From an uncultured Sutterella sp. (GTDB lineage Bacteria; Pseudomonadota; Gammaproteobacteria; Burkholderiales; Burkholderiaceae_F), in the NCBI GenBank assembly GCA_900538905.1, contig UPZS01000003.1, forward strand, positions 1 through 64,000: a stretch of DNA of 64,000 nt. Reading direction: 5' to 3'. Positions 42,821-50,631 of this stretch are shown one piece after another. Numbering within the stretch: position 1 is the stretch's first letter; every line of letters starts with the position of its first letter. The translations under genes were made by a program, and so were the position numbers. The notes under the pieces were generated by a model. That model saw nothing but the letters and a program-made list of their open reading frames with translations, made no database searches and had not been told where the DNA came from.

Positions 42821-44311
42821 CTAACCGTGAGCGGGTTTTTCGCCGGAAAACACAGCGGCATTACCTGCCGGACGTCCGCTCATTCCATTGGCACCCAATC
42901 GCATGCCAATAAGACCGATCAGCAATTGCGCCAGCGTCACGTGCCAATACTGACCAGCCACCGTTTGAACCAACCAATCGTCTACACGACGAAGTAATCC
43001 AGCATCAATCCACTGATTGATCACATCCTCAGACAACGCTCTAACAGGAACACCAAAACGTTTTTCGATTCGGGATAAATTGATGCGACCCGACTCCATT
43101 TCCGAACTGAGCGTTCGCATCAGGTGCCAATGATGGCCGGGCTTCATCAGCATGCCGACAGGTTTTTGCCCTCCTTCAAGCACCTTTTCCCATTCGGCAA
43201 GCCGTCTTTCCATCATGAAGCTGTTGCCGTACAGGCGACCGCCTGCTCCGCAACCGAAAGCCAGACAGTCGCATGGCCCTTTTCCGAGCGCGTTGTAGAT
43301 GTTTCGCTCGCGCATCGTCTGGCCCCAATGATTGTTTGAAAGCCGCCGCCACTGCGCGTTCGTGAAACGTTCGACCGAGAGAGCAAACATATCGGCCTTC
43401 ATAGCCGTGTCAGCAGCCGGGGGCAATTTGCCGTTGGCAATGTATTTAGCCAAAGGAGACTTCTCAAAGACGTTGAGTTGGTAGCAGTCCACGCCGTCAA
43501 GCTTGAGACTTTGCGCCGTACGAATGTCGTCTTCCCAAACTTCCATCGTCTGCCAAGGAAAACCGTAGATCAGATCAATCACAACGGCAGCTTCGTCATA
43601 GGAAATCAGCTTGTCGAGTCGCGACAAAATGGCGTCGCGCCCGTCCACTCGCATCACCGATTGACGCACGCGGTCGTCAAAGGTCTGCACGCCGAGCGAA
43701 AAGCGATTGGCGCCGCCTTCCAGGGCCGCCTCGATCTTGTCGTCTCCGAAATTGTGAATTCGCCCTTCAATTGTTATTTCGCAGTCGTTGGCAAGCGGCA
43801 GATAGCGATTGACGGCGGTAAGCACCGTCTTGAGATCTTCGGGTTCAAGCGCCGTAGGCGTTCCGCCGCCGAAGTAAACGGCGTGCACAGGATGAGAATT
43901 CATCGCCGCCTTGTCACTCCACAGTTCGATTTCGCGCACGAGATTGCGGGCAAAAACCGAAGAAGCCTCTTTGCTGTAAGGGTTCTGATAGAACATGCAG
44001 TAAAGGCAGCGCGTTTCGCAAAAAGGCACATGCAAATAAGCAAGCGTCTTGCCATTTCGCGGCTGCTCGGCGACGGCCTCAAGGTAGTCGCGTGCCTCTT
44101 TTCCCATCAACGGCATACCGCCAGGACCAGAGTGAATGACCGCCTTGGCTTCAAAAGCCGCATGAAGAGGGTCGGCTGCATTGGCAAAAAAACTCTCAGC
44201 CGTACCGTTTTTGAGCTTTTCGCTCATCTTCTTGGCACCGGCTTCAAAGGTCACGTGCTTTAGTGCGGCACCGCCGTGGCCGACGGACAACTTCGTCTGA
44301 TTTTCCTGCAT
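42821..44311 (-). CDS. hutW: HutW/ChuW-type radical SAM anaerobic heme-degrading enzyme
   Basis: The 496-residue HemN-related radical SAM protein has the cluster motif in FCETRCLYC (C-x3-C-x2-C) and VYFGGGTPTALEPEDL, SLGVQTFDDRVRQSVMR and the C-terminal HemN-like helical region. HutW, ChuW and HmuW open heme without oxygen by radical methylation, releasing iron and an anaerobilin. It is not a coproporphyrinogen dehydrogenase, judging from the heme operon context and the N-terminal extension (SVGHGGAALKHVTFEAG). ATG 44311 is preceded in frame by TTG 44314; GGAG is 8 bases before the TTG, so either could start. It is the first gene after the Fur-controlled promoter. Confidence 0.9.
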   Translation of the reverse strand: MQENQTKLSVGHGGAALKHVTFEAGAKKMSEKLKNGTAESFFANAADPLHAAFEAKAVIHSGPGGMPLMGKEARDYLEAVAEQPRNGKTLAYLHVPFCETRCLYCMFYQNPYSKEASSVFARNLVREIELWSDKAAMNSHPVHAVYFGGGTPTALEPEDLKTVLTAVNRYLPLANDCEITIEGRIHNFGDDKIEAALEGGANRFSLGVQTFDDRVRQSVMRVDGRDAILSRLDKLISYDEAAVVIDLIYGFPWQTMEVWEDDIRTAQSLKLDGVDCYQLNVFEKSPLAKYIANGKLPPAADTAMKADMFALSVERFTNAQWRRLSNNHWGQTMRERNIYNALGKGPCDCLAFGCGAGGRLYGNSFMMERRLAEWEKVLEGGQKPVGMLMKPGHHWHLMRTLSSEMESGRINLSRIEKRFGVPVRALSEDVINQWIDAGLLRRVDDWLVQTVAGQYWHVTLAQLLIGLIGMRLGANGMSGRPAGNAAVFSGEKPAHG

Positions 44312-44419
44312 CAATCTTTTTTCTCCGAGAAGTGCCGACCGCCTTAACGCTTTCGGTCACAAGACGGCACTCGACGTTTTTGAGAACCGACTTAAAATTT
44401 CGAGCTCTCAGAATATCAC

Positions 44420-44436
44420 GAATGATAATCGTTCTC
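44420..44436. promoter_or_regulatory. Fur-like box overlapping the hutW promoter
   Basis: The 16 bases AATGATAATCGTTCTC (44421-44436) match 14 of 16 positions of the Fur consensus core AATGATAATCATTATC. They overlap the -10 of the hutW promoter, so iron-bound Fur would block it. Confidence 0.65.
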
Positions 44437-44449
44437 AAATTTAGATCAA
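44422..44449 (-). promoter_or_regulatory. candidate hutW operon promoter
   Basis: On the minus strand TTGATC (44449-44444), a 16-base spacer and TATCAT (44427-44422). The predicted start is near 44414, giving a leader of about 100 bases. Confidence 0.5.
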
Positions 44450-44473
44450 TCAAACTTCTGTAAGCTTTGCCGA

Positions 44474-44479
44474 TATAAT
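44474..44479 (+). promoter_or_regulatory. -10 element of the DtxR-like gene
   Basis: A perfect TATAAT lies 47 bases before the ATG at 44527. No good -35 is visible, which suggests an activated or weak promoter. Confidence 0.4.
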
Positions 44480-44526
44480 TCCTCGTCGGATCTCTGTTCA
44501 GCCGCTCTTCACTCCTTTGTCGTTAC

Positions 44527-45009
44527 ATGTCTTTTGCTTCTAACCCATTGATTCAACAAGGAACAACAACCGATCACAATGGTTTGACGGCCATCCAAGC
44601 CGACTATCTTGAGATCATCTATGAAGAGCTTCTCGTCAATGGATCAGCCCGCGGTTGCGCCATTGCCAAAGCCGCCAACGTGACGCGCTCGACCGTCACC
44701 TCAACCATGCGAGCGCTCAAAGAGATGGGCTTTATCCACTACGAGCCCTACGGTACGATCACCCTTACCGAGAAAGGACTCAGCACAGCCAAGGATTTAC
44801 GCCGTCGTCGTCAGGCCATCGAAGCGTTTTTCACCGATATCTTCGGTACGCCGCCGCAGATTGCCCGAGAGCTTGCCGACATGAATAAGCACGGAGCTCC
44901 GGACAAGATGGTGAGTTCGCTACAGCGTCTGACGCGCTTTATCCGAGCGCATAAAGATGAGTGGCTCGATTGGGAACGCCAAGAGGCCTCCGAGAAACCG
45001 CACGCGTAG
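44527..45009 (+). CDS. DtxR/MntR-like transcriptional regulator
   Basis: The 160-residue regulator has an N-terminal winged helix resembling DtxR/MntR: LTAIQADYLEIIYE, then a recognition helix STVTSTMRALKEMGFI and wing YEPYGTITLTEKG. A helical dimerisation region (about 90-150) follows. Some metal-ligand positions expected in MntR look changed (KH where EH is typical, Arg-Arg before the dimer helix), so metal response is uncertain. It is divergent from hutW across the Fur-like box and overlaps no neighbour. The ABC exporter genes follow 9 bases downstream and are probably in the same transcript. Confidence 0.8.
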   Translation: MSFASNPLIQQGTTTDHNGLTAIQADYLEIIYEELLVNGSARGCAIAKAANVTRSTVTSTMRALKEMGFIHYEPYGTITLTEKGLSTAKDLRRRRQAIEAFFTDIFGTPPQIARELADMNKHGAPDKMVSSLQRLTRFIRAHKDEWLDWERQEASEKPHA

Positions 45010-45018
45010 GACGCACTC

Positions 45019-45954
45019 ATGTCGTCAAAAGAATCCGAGAACAGTGCCGCTCTGCGCGTGCTCAACCTTCGCAAAACCTACAAAGCCGCCGCGGCACCGG
45101 CGCTTGATGGCGTAACTTTCGAGGTTGGGCAAGGCGAATTTTTCGGCCTGCTCGGCCCCAACGGCGCCGGCAAGTCAACCCTAATCGGCACCGTTGCCGG
45201 CCTCGTCACACCCGATGCGGGAAGCGCTTACATACTCGGCCGCGACACGGTCAAAGAACCGCGCTTTACCAAAATGGCAGTGGGCATCGTGCCACAGGAA
45301 ATCACGTTCGATCCGTTTTTCACCGTAAGAGAAACATTGCGTCTGCAAAGCGGGTTCTACGGCATCCGTCACAACGACATCTGGATTTCCACGTTGATCT
45401 CAAGGCTGGGGCTTTCCGACAAAATAAACGAAAAAGTCTCACGCCTATCGGGCGGCATGAAGCGTCGCGTTCTGATTGCACAGGCACTCGTTCACAAGCC
45501 TCCGGTCATCATTCTCGACGAGCCCACGGCAGGCGTTGATGTTGAATTGCGTCACCGCATCTGGGACTTCATGCAGGAGTTGCACGCGCACGGTCACACG
45601 ATCATCCTCACAACGCACTACCTCGAGGAAGCCCAGAGCTTGTGCGACCGCATTGCGCTCCTTAACGGCGGGAAACTAGCCGCTTTGGACACCACCAAAG
45701 CACTTTTGAGCCGCTTCTCCGGTAAACGCCTGCGCTTTACCTTGCGCTCGGGTTCATTGCCGACAATCGAAGATTTTGTCTTCGAGCGCATCGACCAGAC
45801 CAACGACTACGCAGTGTCGTATCGCAATGACACCGACATCCTGACCGTGCTGCAAGCCCTGCAAAGCACGGCCCGCATCGATGACATTCACACGGGAGAA
45901 TCCAGCCTCGAAGAGGTGTTCCTGCACCTAACCAATTCGGACAAACGCCCATGA
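45019..45954 (+). CDS. ABC-2 exporter ATPase (YadG-like)
   Basis: The 311-residue ATPase has Walker A GPNGAGKST (about 45-53), Q-loop VGIVPQEITFD, signature LSGGMKRRV and Walker B IILDEPTAGVD, and the YLEEAQSLCDR segment typical of YadG/DrrA-type exporters. A C-terminal extension (about 230-300) is common to the group. AGGA lies 8 bases before the ATG. The stop overlaps the permease ATG (ATGA). The substrate is unknown. Confidence 0.9.
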   Translation: MSSKESENSAALRVLNLRKTYKAAAAPALDGVTFEVGQGEFFGLLGPNGAGKSTLIGTVAGLVTPDAGSAYILGRDTVKEPRFTKMAVGIVPQEITFDPFFTVRETLRLQSGFYGIRHNDIWISTLISRLGLSDKINEKVSRLSGGMKRRVLIAQALVHKPPVIILDEPTAGVDVELRHRIWDFMQELHAHGHTIILTTHYLEEAQSLCDRIALLNGGKLAALDTTKALLSRFSGKRLRFTLRSGSLPTIEDFVFERIDQTNDYAVSYRNDTDILTVLQALQSTARIDDIHTGESSLEEVFLHLTNSDKRP

Positions 45955-46736
45955 AACCTGTTGTGACCGACTACCGCCCGTTTGCCGCCTTCCTTACGCT
46001 TTTCGACAAAGAAGTCCTGCGGTTTCGGAAGATTGCGCTTCACGCCATCCTCGCGCCCATTCTCACATCGATTCTTTACCTGTTGGTGTTCGGCGAAGTG
46101 CTCAAAGGCAAGATGTCCGTACTTGGCGGCGTGGACTACGTCGCCTTTCTGATTCCGGGCCTAGTGATGATGGCACTGCTACAAAACGCGTTTGCCAACT
46201 CGGCCTCTTCGATTCTTCAGTCCAAGATCATGGGCAGCATCGTCTTTATTGAACTGCCGCCTTTTTCAGGCTGGCAGCTTGCCGCGGCCTTTATTTCAGC
46301 ATCCGTCGCGCGCGGACTGATTGTCGGCGCGGGCGTCTTTGCTGCCACCTGTCTTTGGAGCGTGCCGCCTCTGGGAAACGTCTTTTGGGTGCTCGGCTTT
46401 GCGATTTTAGGTGCCGCACTGATGGCTAGCCTCGGCGTCATCTGCGGGCTTTGGGCGGAAAAGTACGATCAGATGGGCGCTTTTCAAAGCTTTGTGATCA
46501 TGCCGCTCACATTCCTGTCAGGAGTCTTCTATTCGGTCGAGCAACTGCCGGATTTCTGGGCCAAAGCGTCGCTTCTCAACCCCTTCTTCTACATGATCGA
46601 CGGCTTTCGCTACGGTTTTTTCGGTCGCAGCGACTTCGATCCCTTCATTTCGCTGTTTGTGACCGGAGTTTTCTGCGCAACCGCTGTCGCCATTGCGACG
46701 ACACTGTTTGTGACCGGCTACAAGCTCAGACATTAA
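45951..46736 (+). CDS. ABC-2 exporter permease (YadH-like)
   Basis: The 261-residue permease has six membrane segments. Family features are FLTLFDKEVLRFRKIALHAILAPILTSILYLLVFG, DYVAFLIPGLVMMALLQNAF, VFIELPPFSGWQ and PLTFLSGVFYSVEQLPDFW, matching ABC-2 permeases of the YadH type. It completes the exporter with the overlapping ATPase. Cotranscription with the DtxR-like regulator suggests a link to metal or heme stress, which is inference. Confidence 0.9.
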   Translation: MKPVVTDYRPFAAFLTLFDKEVLRFRKIALHAILAPILTSILYLLVFGEVLKGKMSVLGGVDYVAFLIPGLVMMALLQNAFANSASSILQSKIMGSIVFIELPPFSGWQLAAAFISASVARGLIVGAGVFAATCLWSVPPLGNVFWVLGFAILGAALMASLGVICGLWAEKYDQMGAFQSFVIMPLTFLSGVFYSVEQLPDFWAKASLLNPFFYMIDGFRYGFFGRSDFDPFISLFVTGVFCATAVAIATTLFVTGYKLRH

Positions 46737-46935
46737 TCTCGTTTTTCTCGATCCCCAACGTCGCATGTCGCACTGCTGCGTTATGCCGGTTGATTTCTTG
46801 CAAAAAAGCTCTCATCCGTCAAAAACAGGCGCCTTTCTCATATAACATTGCCATCGGGTTTTCCATTAATCGTTTAACCCTACTGATCTAGGCCCTTCTG
46901 CCTCGTTTTTTGGTTCTTTTTTCCCAAGTTCGGCA

Positions 46936-47622
46936 ATGTCTCTGCAAGAAGCAAAGAAACAGACTCAGACAGATCCCGTCAAAAAAACTTCAGGCCGCGG
47001 CGGCCATCGCCCCGGTTCCGGCCGCAAGCCGATCGAAGGCGTTCCTTACAACCGCCACATCGTCATTCGCGTATCGGAAGAGCAAAGAAGCACCTTCGTC
47101 AACCGCGGCGGTTCTCGATGGATCCGCACGCTGATTATGCAAACCCAAACCAACATGCAGGCATTGGAAAACTGCATCGAACCGACCAAGGATTCGGACA
47201 TCCGCCGCATCAAGGCCCAAAGCGCATCAGACGTTGAGATTGAACCCACAAAAGTAAACCTCACCCAACTACCGTTGCATAACAATCAATCTACGTTTGT
47301 CGTAACCGTCAACGGCAACGCCATGAATGCCGCCGGCATTGCACACGGCGACTCCGTTCTGATCGACAGCAAGCGCACACCCGTCACCGATGATATCGTC
47401 GTCGTTCAAATCGGCGACAAAACGCTTCTTCGACGTCTCGCATACGACGTCAAGATCAAATGTCCCTGTCTGAAGGCAGAGACCACGACGGACGAAGTTT
47501 TCGAAGATCTGTTTCCGTGGGACGAGAACCGGTGGCAATGTCTGGGCGTGGTGACGCACAGCATCCGACCGTTCATTGAAAACCATCCGCTCAACGAACC
47601 CGGCTTCCTGCCCGGCCAATAA
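46936..47622 (+). CDS. S24 (LexA/UmuD-like) protein with a basic DNA-binding N-terminus and no catalytic dyad
   Basis: The 228-residue protein has two parts. Residues 18-68 resemble the small basic DNA-binding segments of mobile elements (GRGGHRPGSGRKP, then HIVIRVSEEQRSTFVNRGGSRWIRTLI). Residues about 118-212 form a LexA/UmuD-type S24 domain: FVVTVNGNAMNAAGIAHGDSVLID and VVVQIGDKTLLRRL. In active S24 proteins the first segment has G-x-S-M and the second V-K-R/K-L. Here the serine is Ala129 and the lysine is Arg166, so self-cleavage should be impossible. It reads as a non-inducible repressor or a protein-protein platform. The 3' end overlaps the convergent primase gene by 32 bases. Confidence 0.8.
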   Translation: MSLQEAKKQTQTDPVKKTSGRGGHRPGSGRKPIEGVPYNRHIVIRVSEEQRSTFVNRGGSRWIRTLIMQTQTNMQALENCIEPTKDSDIRRIKAQSASDVEIEPTKVNLTQLPLHNNQSTFVVTVNGNAMNAAGIAHGDSVLIDSKRTPVTDDIVVVQIGDKTLLRRLAYDVKIKCPCLKAETTTDEVFEDLFPWDENRWQCLGVVTHSIRPFIENHPLNEPGFLPGQ

Positions 47623-48628
47623 GTTCATCAAGCCAGTCGGTGCCGACTATAGGCGGCACCAGGACGGTCACCTCCATTGAAGTTGTTGTCGCAAGGCGGT
47701 GCGCCAGCGCATAAGCGGCCGCCTGCCCCGCAAATTTGGCATCGTTGTCCGCAAACACCAACAGACGCTTGACTCCGGCGGGAATACCCATGAAATCGTG
47801 CATGTTCGTACAACCGAGCGTCGCCCAAACCGGGATGCTTCGCTTCTGATGCACCGCAATCGCCGTCTCAATGCCTTCGGCAAGTCCGAGCACATCTTCG
47901 ACCTCGCCTCCGAAATGCACCGCTCCGCCTTTGGCAGCCCCTGACATCAACTTTTTCGGTTTCGGAAGATCCGCTTTCTCACCTTTCTCATCCAAGTAGG
48001 TTCGGTGCAAATTGATCACCACGCCGTGCCGATCAATCACACGCGCGAGCATCGCCGGATGCTGCGTAACCGTACCGTCCTCGTGGTTATAGGAAAGAGC
48101 CGGATGGTAGCGCACCTCCAAACCGGCACAACTCGGCGTGAGTCCTCGACCGGCCAAGTAGGTCCAAACCGGATCACCGAGCACAATGGGATGAGCCTGA
48201 CTCCAAAGCTTCATGCGCTCGCGTGCCTGCTCCTTTTCCTTGATCTGCGCCTGCGTCAGTTCCAAGCGAGCATCGGCTTTTTCGCCCTGCCAAGAAATGC
48301 CGCAAAAACGCTCCACCACTTCCAGAGCTTCAATAAAACCGCACTGACAGTAGCGCGAAATCAGATCAAAACCGTCGCCCGACCCGCAGCCGCGGCAGAT
48401 AAAGTTGCCTCGCCCCCAGCGATCGGTAAAGGAAAAGCGATCGGTTCCGCCGCACACAGGGCACGGACGCCCCTGCTTGACAAAGTGAGAGCCATCCATT
48501 CCGCAGGAGGCAAAAATGGCCAGCCAACGTCCCTTGGCAGCACGCACGGCAGAATCGGTTCGCAAAGTCAGAGGCGTGGCGGCAGATGTCGTCATGCTAA
48601 ACAGGCTTTCGAAAGTAAGTAGCCGCAT
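47591..48628 (-). CDS. P4-type phage/plasmid primase (zinc ribbon plus Toprim), no helicase
   Basis: The 345-residue protein begins with a Prim_Zn_Ribbon segment (RPCPVCGGTDRFSFTDRW, ICRGCG), then a helical region and a Toprim-like domain with GLAEGIETAIAVHQ and LLVFADNDAK. Full P4 alpha proteins continue into a helicase domain that is missing here. Two ATGs (48628 and 48595) are possible and neither has a strong ribosome site. With the convergent S24 protein it marks a mobile-element remnant between two host operons. No integrase, capsid gene or att repeat was seen. Confidence 0.82.
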   Translation of the reverse strand: MRLLTFESLFSMTTSAATPLTLRTDSAVRAAKGRWLAIFASCGMDGSHFVKQGRPCPVCGGTDRFSFTDRWGRGNFICRGCGSGDGFDLISRYCQCGFIEALEVVERFCGISWQGEKADARLELTQAQIKEKEQARERMKLWSQAHPIVLGDPVWTYLAGRGLTPSCAGLEVRYHPALSYNHEDGTVTQHPAMLARVIDRHGVVINLHRTYLDEKGEKADLPKPKKLMSGAAKGGAVHFGGEVEDVLGLAEGIETAIAVHQKRSIPVWATLGCTNMHDFMGIPAGVKRLLVFADNDAKFAGQAAAYALAHRLATTTSMEVTVLVPPIVGTDWLDELIGRAGSRVR

Positions 48629-48641
48629 CAAGGGATGCAGA

Positions 48642-49163
48642 CTAGAAACTCATGAAATTGTTGCGATCGTTGTTCTTCCAAGGATCTTCGGTGACATCCA
48701 TCGACTGCATCACACCGCTTTTATCAAACTGCGGCCAAACAGCCATATCAAAACCACCGTTGTCTTTGAAACGATACATCCAGGCGTGCTCGTCCACCAA
48801 GGCAAATTCATACTCCTGAGCACACTTTCCCCACAAAGCCCACACGTCGGCTTCAGTGGATTTGCCCGGCGTAAGCATCTTGAAGTACTTTTCCTGCAAC
48901 CCCTGTTCACGAGAAACAACGCGTCCGCTTTGATCGATAAAGAGCCACCAAACCTGTTGCCCGAAAGGCTGCACGCTGTAGGTAAAGCGTACGGTACCGT
49001 CGGGCATAGGCGTCTTGGCCTGCGGCTCTCCCAAATAAGCGATGACGTCTTCCTGTGTTTGCCCCATCTCAACGAGCTGAGGGTGCGCACAACCGCTTAG
49101 TACTGCAACTGCTCCGACGGCAGTTGCCAATGCCGCGGCTTTCGTCACAAAATGGATGCTCAT
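48642..49163 (-). CDS. BamE/SmpA-like lipoprotein, copy 1
   Basis: The 173-residue lipoprotein has a signal ending VLSGC (lipid site), then GQTQEDVIAYLGEP and FTYSVQPFGQQVWWLFID, a BamE/OmlA-type pattern of a helix followed by a beta-hairpin. A second domain (about 100-165) contains GKSTEADVWALWGKC, KDNGGFDMAVWPQFD and the final DPWKNN. It is a paralogue of the next gene, with most motifs shared. Function is unknown; an outer-membrane or envelope assembly role is possible. Confidence 0.75.
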   Translation of the reverse strand: MSIHFVTKAAALATAVGAVAVLSGCAHPQLVEMGQTQEDVIAYLGEPQAKTPMPDGTVRFTYSVQPFGQQVWWLFIDQSGRVVSREQGLQEKYFKMLTPGKSTEADVWALWGKCAQEYEFALVDEHAWMYRFKDNGGFDMAVWPQFDKSGVMQSMDVTEDPWKNNDRNNFMSF

Positions 49164-49181
49164 CTCGACAGCCCTTACAAA

Positions 49182-49697
49182 TCAATCAAAACTGTCGCCG
49201 TCATTGAGAACCCAAGGGTCCAACGTCACTTCCAGCGAACGCATGACGCCGTTGACATCAAACTGCGGCCACACGGCCATGTCGAATCCACCCGGAGCCT
49301 TGTATCGGTACATCCACGCGTGTTCGTTGACAAGCGGAAATTCGTACTTCTCCGCGCACTTCCCCCAAAGCGCCCACACATCGGCTTCAGTGGACTTACC
49401 CGGCGTGAGCATATTGAAGTACTTCTCCTGCAGGCCCTGTTCGCGTGAAACGACGGTACCGTCCTGACCGATGAAGATCCACCAGGCGTCCTGTCCATAA
49501 GGTTGACCGCTATAGGTCAGACGCGTTGTTCCGTCGGGCATCTGCGTCTTGGCATGCGGTTCCCCCAGATAAGCAATCACTTCCTGTTGCGTCTCACCCA
49601 TGCTAACAAGCTGCGGATGCGCGCAACCGGCCAATACGCCGACGACACTCAGTGCAGTTGCAAGAAAGGCCGTCTTCAAACTTGAACCCTTGCGCAT
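49182..49697 (-). CDS. BamE/SmpA-like lipoprotein, copy 2
   Basis: The 171-residue lipoprotein is arranged like its neighbour: lipobox VLAGC, GETQQEVIAYLGEPHAKTQMPDG, DAWWIFIGQDGTVVSREQG, and the second domain TPGKSTEADVWALWGKCAEKYEF. The high similarity and 18-base gap show a tandem duplication. A good AGGAG lies 8 bases before the ATG, so this copy is probably translated best. Two tandem WALWGKC motifs in neighbouring genes may indicate diverging partners. Confidence 0.75.
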   Translation of the reverse strand: MRKGSSLKTAFLATALSVVGVLAGCAHPQLVSMGETQQEVIAYLGEPHAKTQMPDGTTRLTYSGQPYGQDAWWIFIGQDGTVVSREQGLQEKYFNMLTPGKSTEADVWALWGKCAEKYEFPLVNEHAWMYRYKAPGGFDMAVWPQFDVNGVMRSLEVTLDPWVLNDGDSFD

Positions 49698-49746
49698 TTT
49701 TCGATCTCCTTAGAAAAAGGAGGCAAGCAAACGATCAAAAGACCGC

Positions 49747-50421
49747 TTAAAGCTTGTCGAGATGGTGCTCTACGGCAAACACCGCCGCCTGCACACGGCT
49801 CTTGATGTTGAGCTTGCGAAGCACGCTCTGAACATGCACCTTAACCGTAGATTCCGCCAAATCCAACGTGCGGGCAATCTCCTTGTTGGAAACACCGCGC
49901 GCAAGCCATGCCAAAGTCTGACGTTCACGCGGCGTGAGTGACTCGATATCAGCGCTTGCCGAACTGGCGCGATACGTATCGTTGCGCAACTTCATCACAA
50001 GCTTGCTGGTCATTTCCGGAGAAATCACCGAATCCCCCGCGACAGCATGGCGAATGCTCTGCAGTAGGAAATCGGCATCGATTTTTTTAAGCAAATAACC
50101 AACAGCGCCAAGACGCATACACTCGGCCAGATCGTCACCGTCTTCGCTCACCGTGAGCATCAACACCTTCATCGATGGATCGGTTTCGAGAATTTGCGCA
50201 AGAGCTTCATTGCCGCTCATCGTCGGCATATCCAGATCAAGCAGAACGATATCCGGCTTGATTTGTTCGACCAGCTTGACGCCTTCAAGACCATCGGCAG
50301 CTTCGCCCACGATTTCAAAATCGCTCTGTCGCGTCAGCAGCGCCTTTAAGCCGCTTCGAAACAGCGTGTGATCGTCAATGAGCGCAATGCGGATTTTTTT
50401 TGCGGTTTCTTCTGCAGTCAT
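49747..50421 (-). CDS. NarL-family response regulator, orphan in this window
   Basis: The 224-residue regulator has a receiver domain (1-120) with acidic pair D16/D17, phospho-acceptor D62 in LLDLDMP and K109-type KKI, and a LuxR-type HTH (about 160-220) with LTPRERQTLAWLARGVSNKEIARTLDLAESTVKVHVQSVLRKL. It resembles NarL/NarP. No sensor kinase gene lies next to it. It could regulate anaerobic respiration genes including the sulfite locus, but nothing here shows that. Confidence 0.9.
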   Translation of the reverse strand: MTAEETAKKIRIALIDDHTLFRSGLKALLTRQSDFEIVGEAADGLEGVKLVEQIKPDIVLLDLDMPTMSGNEALAQILETDPSMKVLMLTVSEDGDDLAECMRLGAVGYLLKKIDADFLLQSIRHAVAGDSVISPEMTSKLVMKLRNDTYRASSASADIESLTPRERQTLAWLARGVSNKEIARTLDLAESTVKVHVQSVLRKLNIKSRVQAAVFAVEHHLDKL

Positions 50422-50545
50422 ACGTGTAAAAAGGCTAATCGGTTAAATGCAGATCGCCGACTCCGATGTCAGACGAAAATTAATTCCTGAGGTTAGCGCA
50501 TTTTTGGACATATGGATAACTTAGGATGCGGATTATCCTAACATC

Positions 50546-50585
50546 AAAAGAAAAAACCGCCGACGGAGCGAGATTCCGACGGCGG
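50546..50585 (-). terminator. terminator after secB
   Basis: CCGCCG-A-CGG and CCG-A-CGGCGG form a 9-bp stem with one A-A mismatch (50557-50566, 50576-50585). On the minus strand it is followed by TTTTTTCTTTT. Confidence 0.8.
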
Positions 50586-50631
50586 CTTACGAGCAAAGCG
50601 GACCCGCAGATCCGCTGTTTCTGCCAAACGA

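Noticed and set aside
42821..44311. Oxygen-independent coproporphyrinogen oxidase HemN/HemW
   Set aside because: The radical SAM core is HemN-like, but the N-terminal extension and the receptor-ECF-HutX operon fit HutW/ChuW better.
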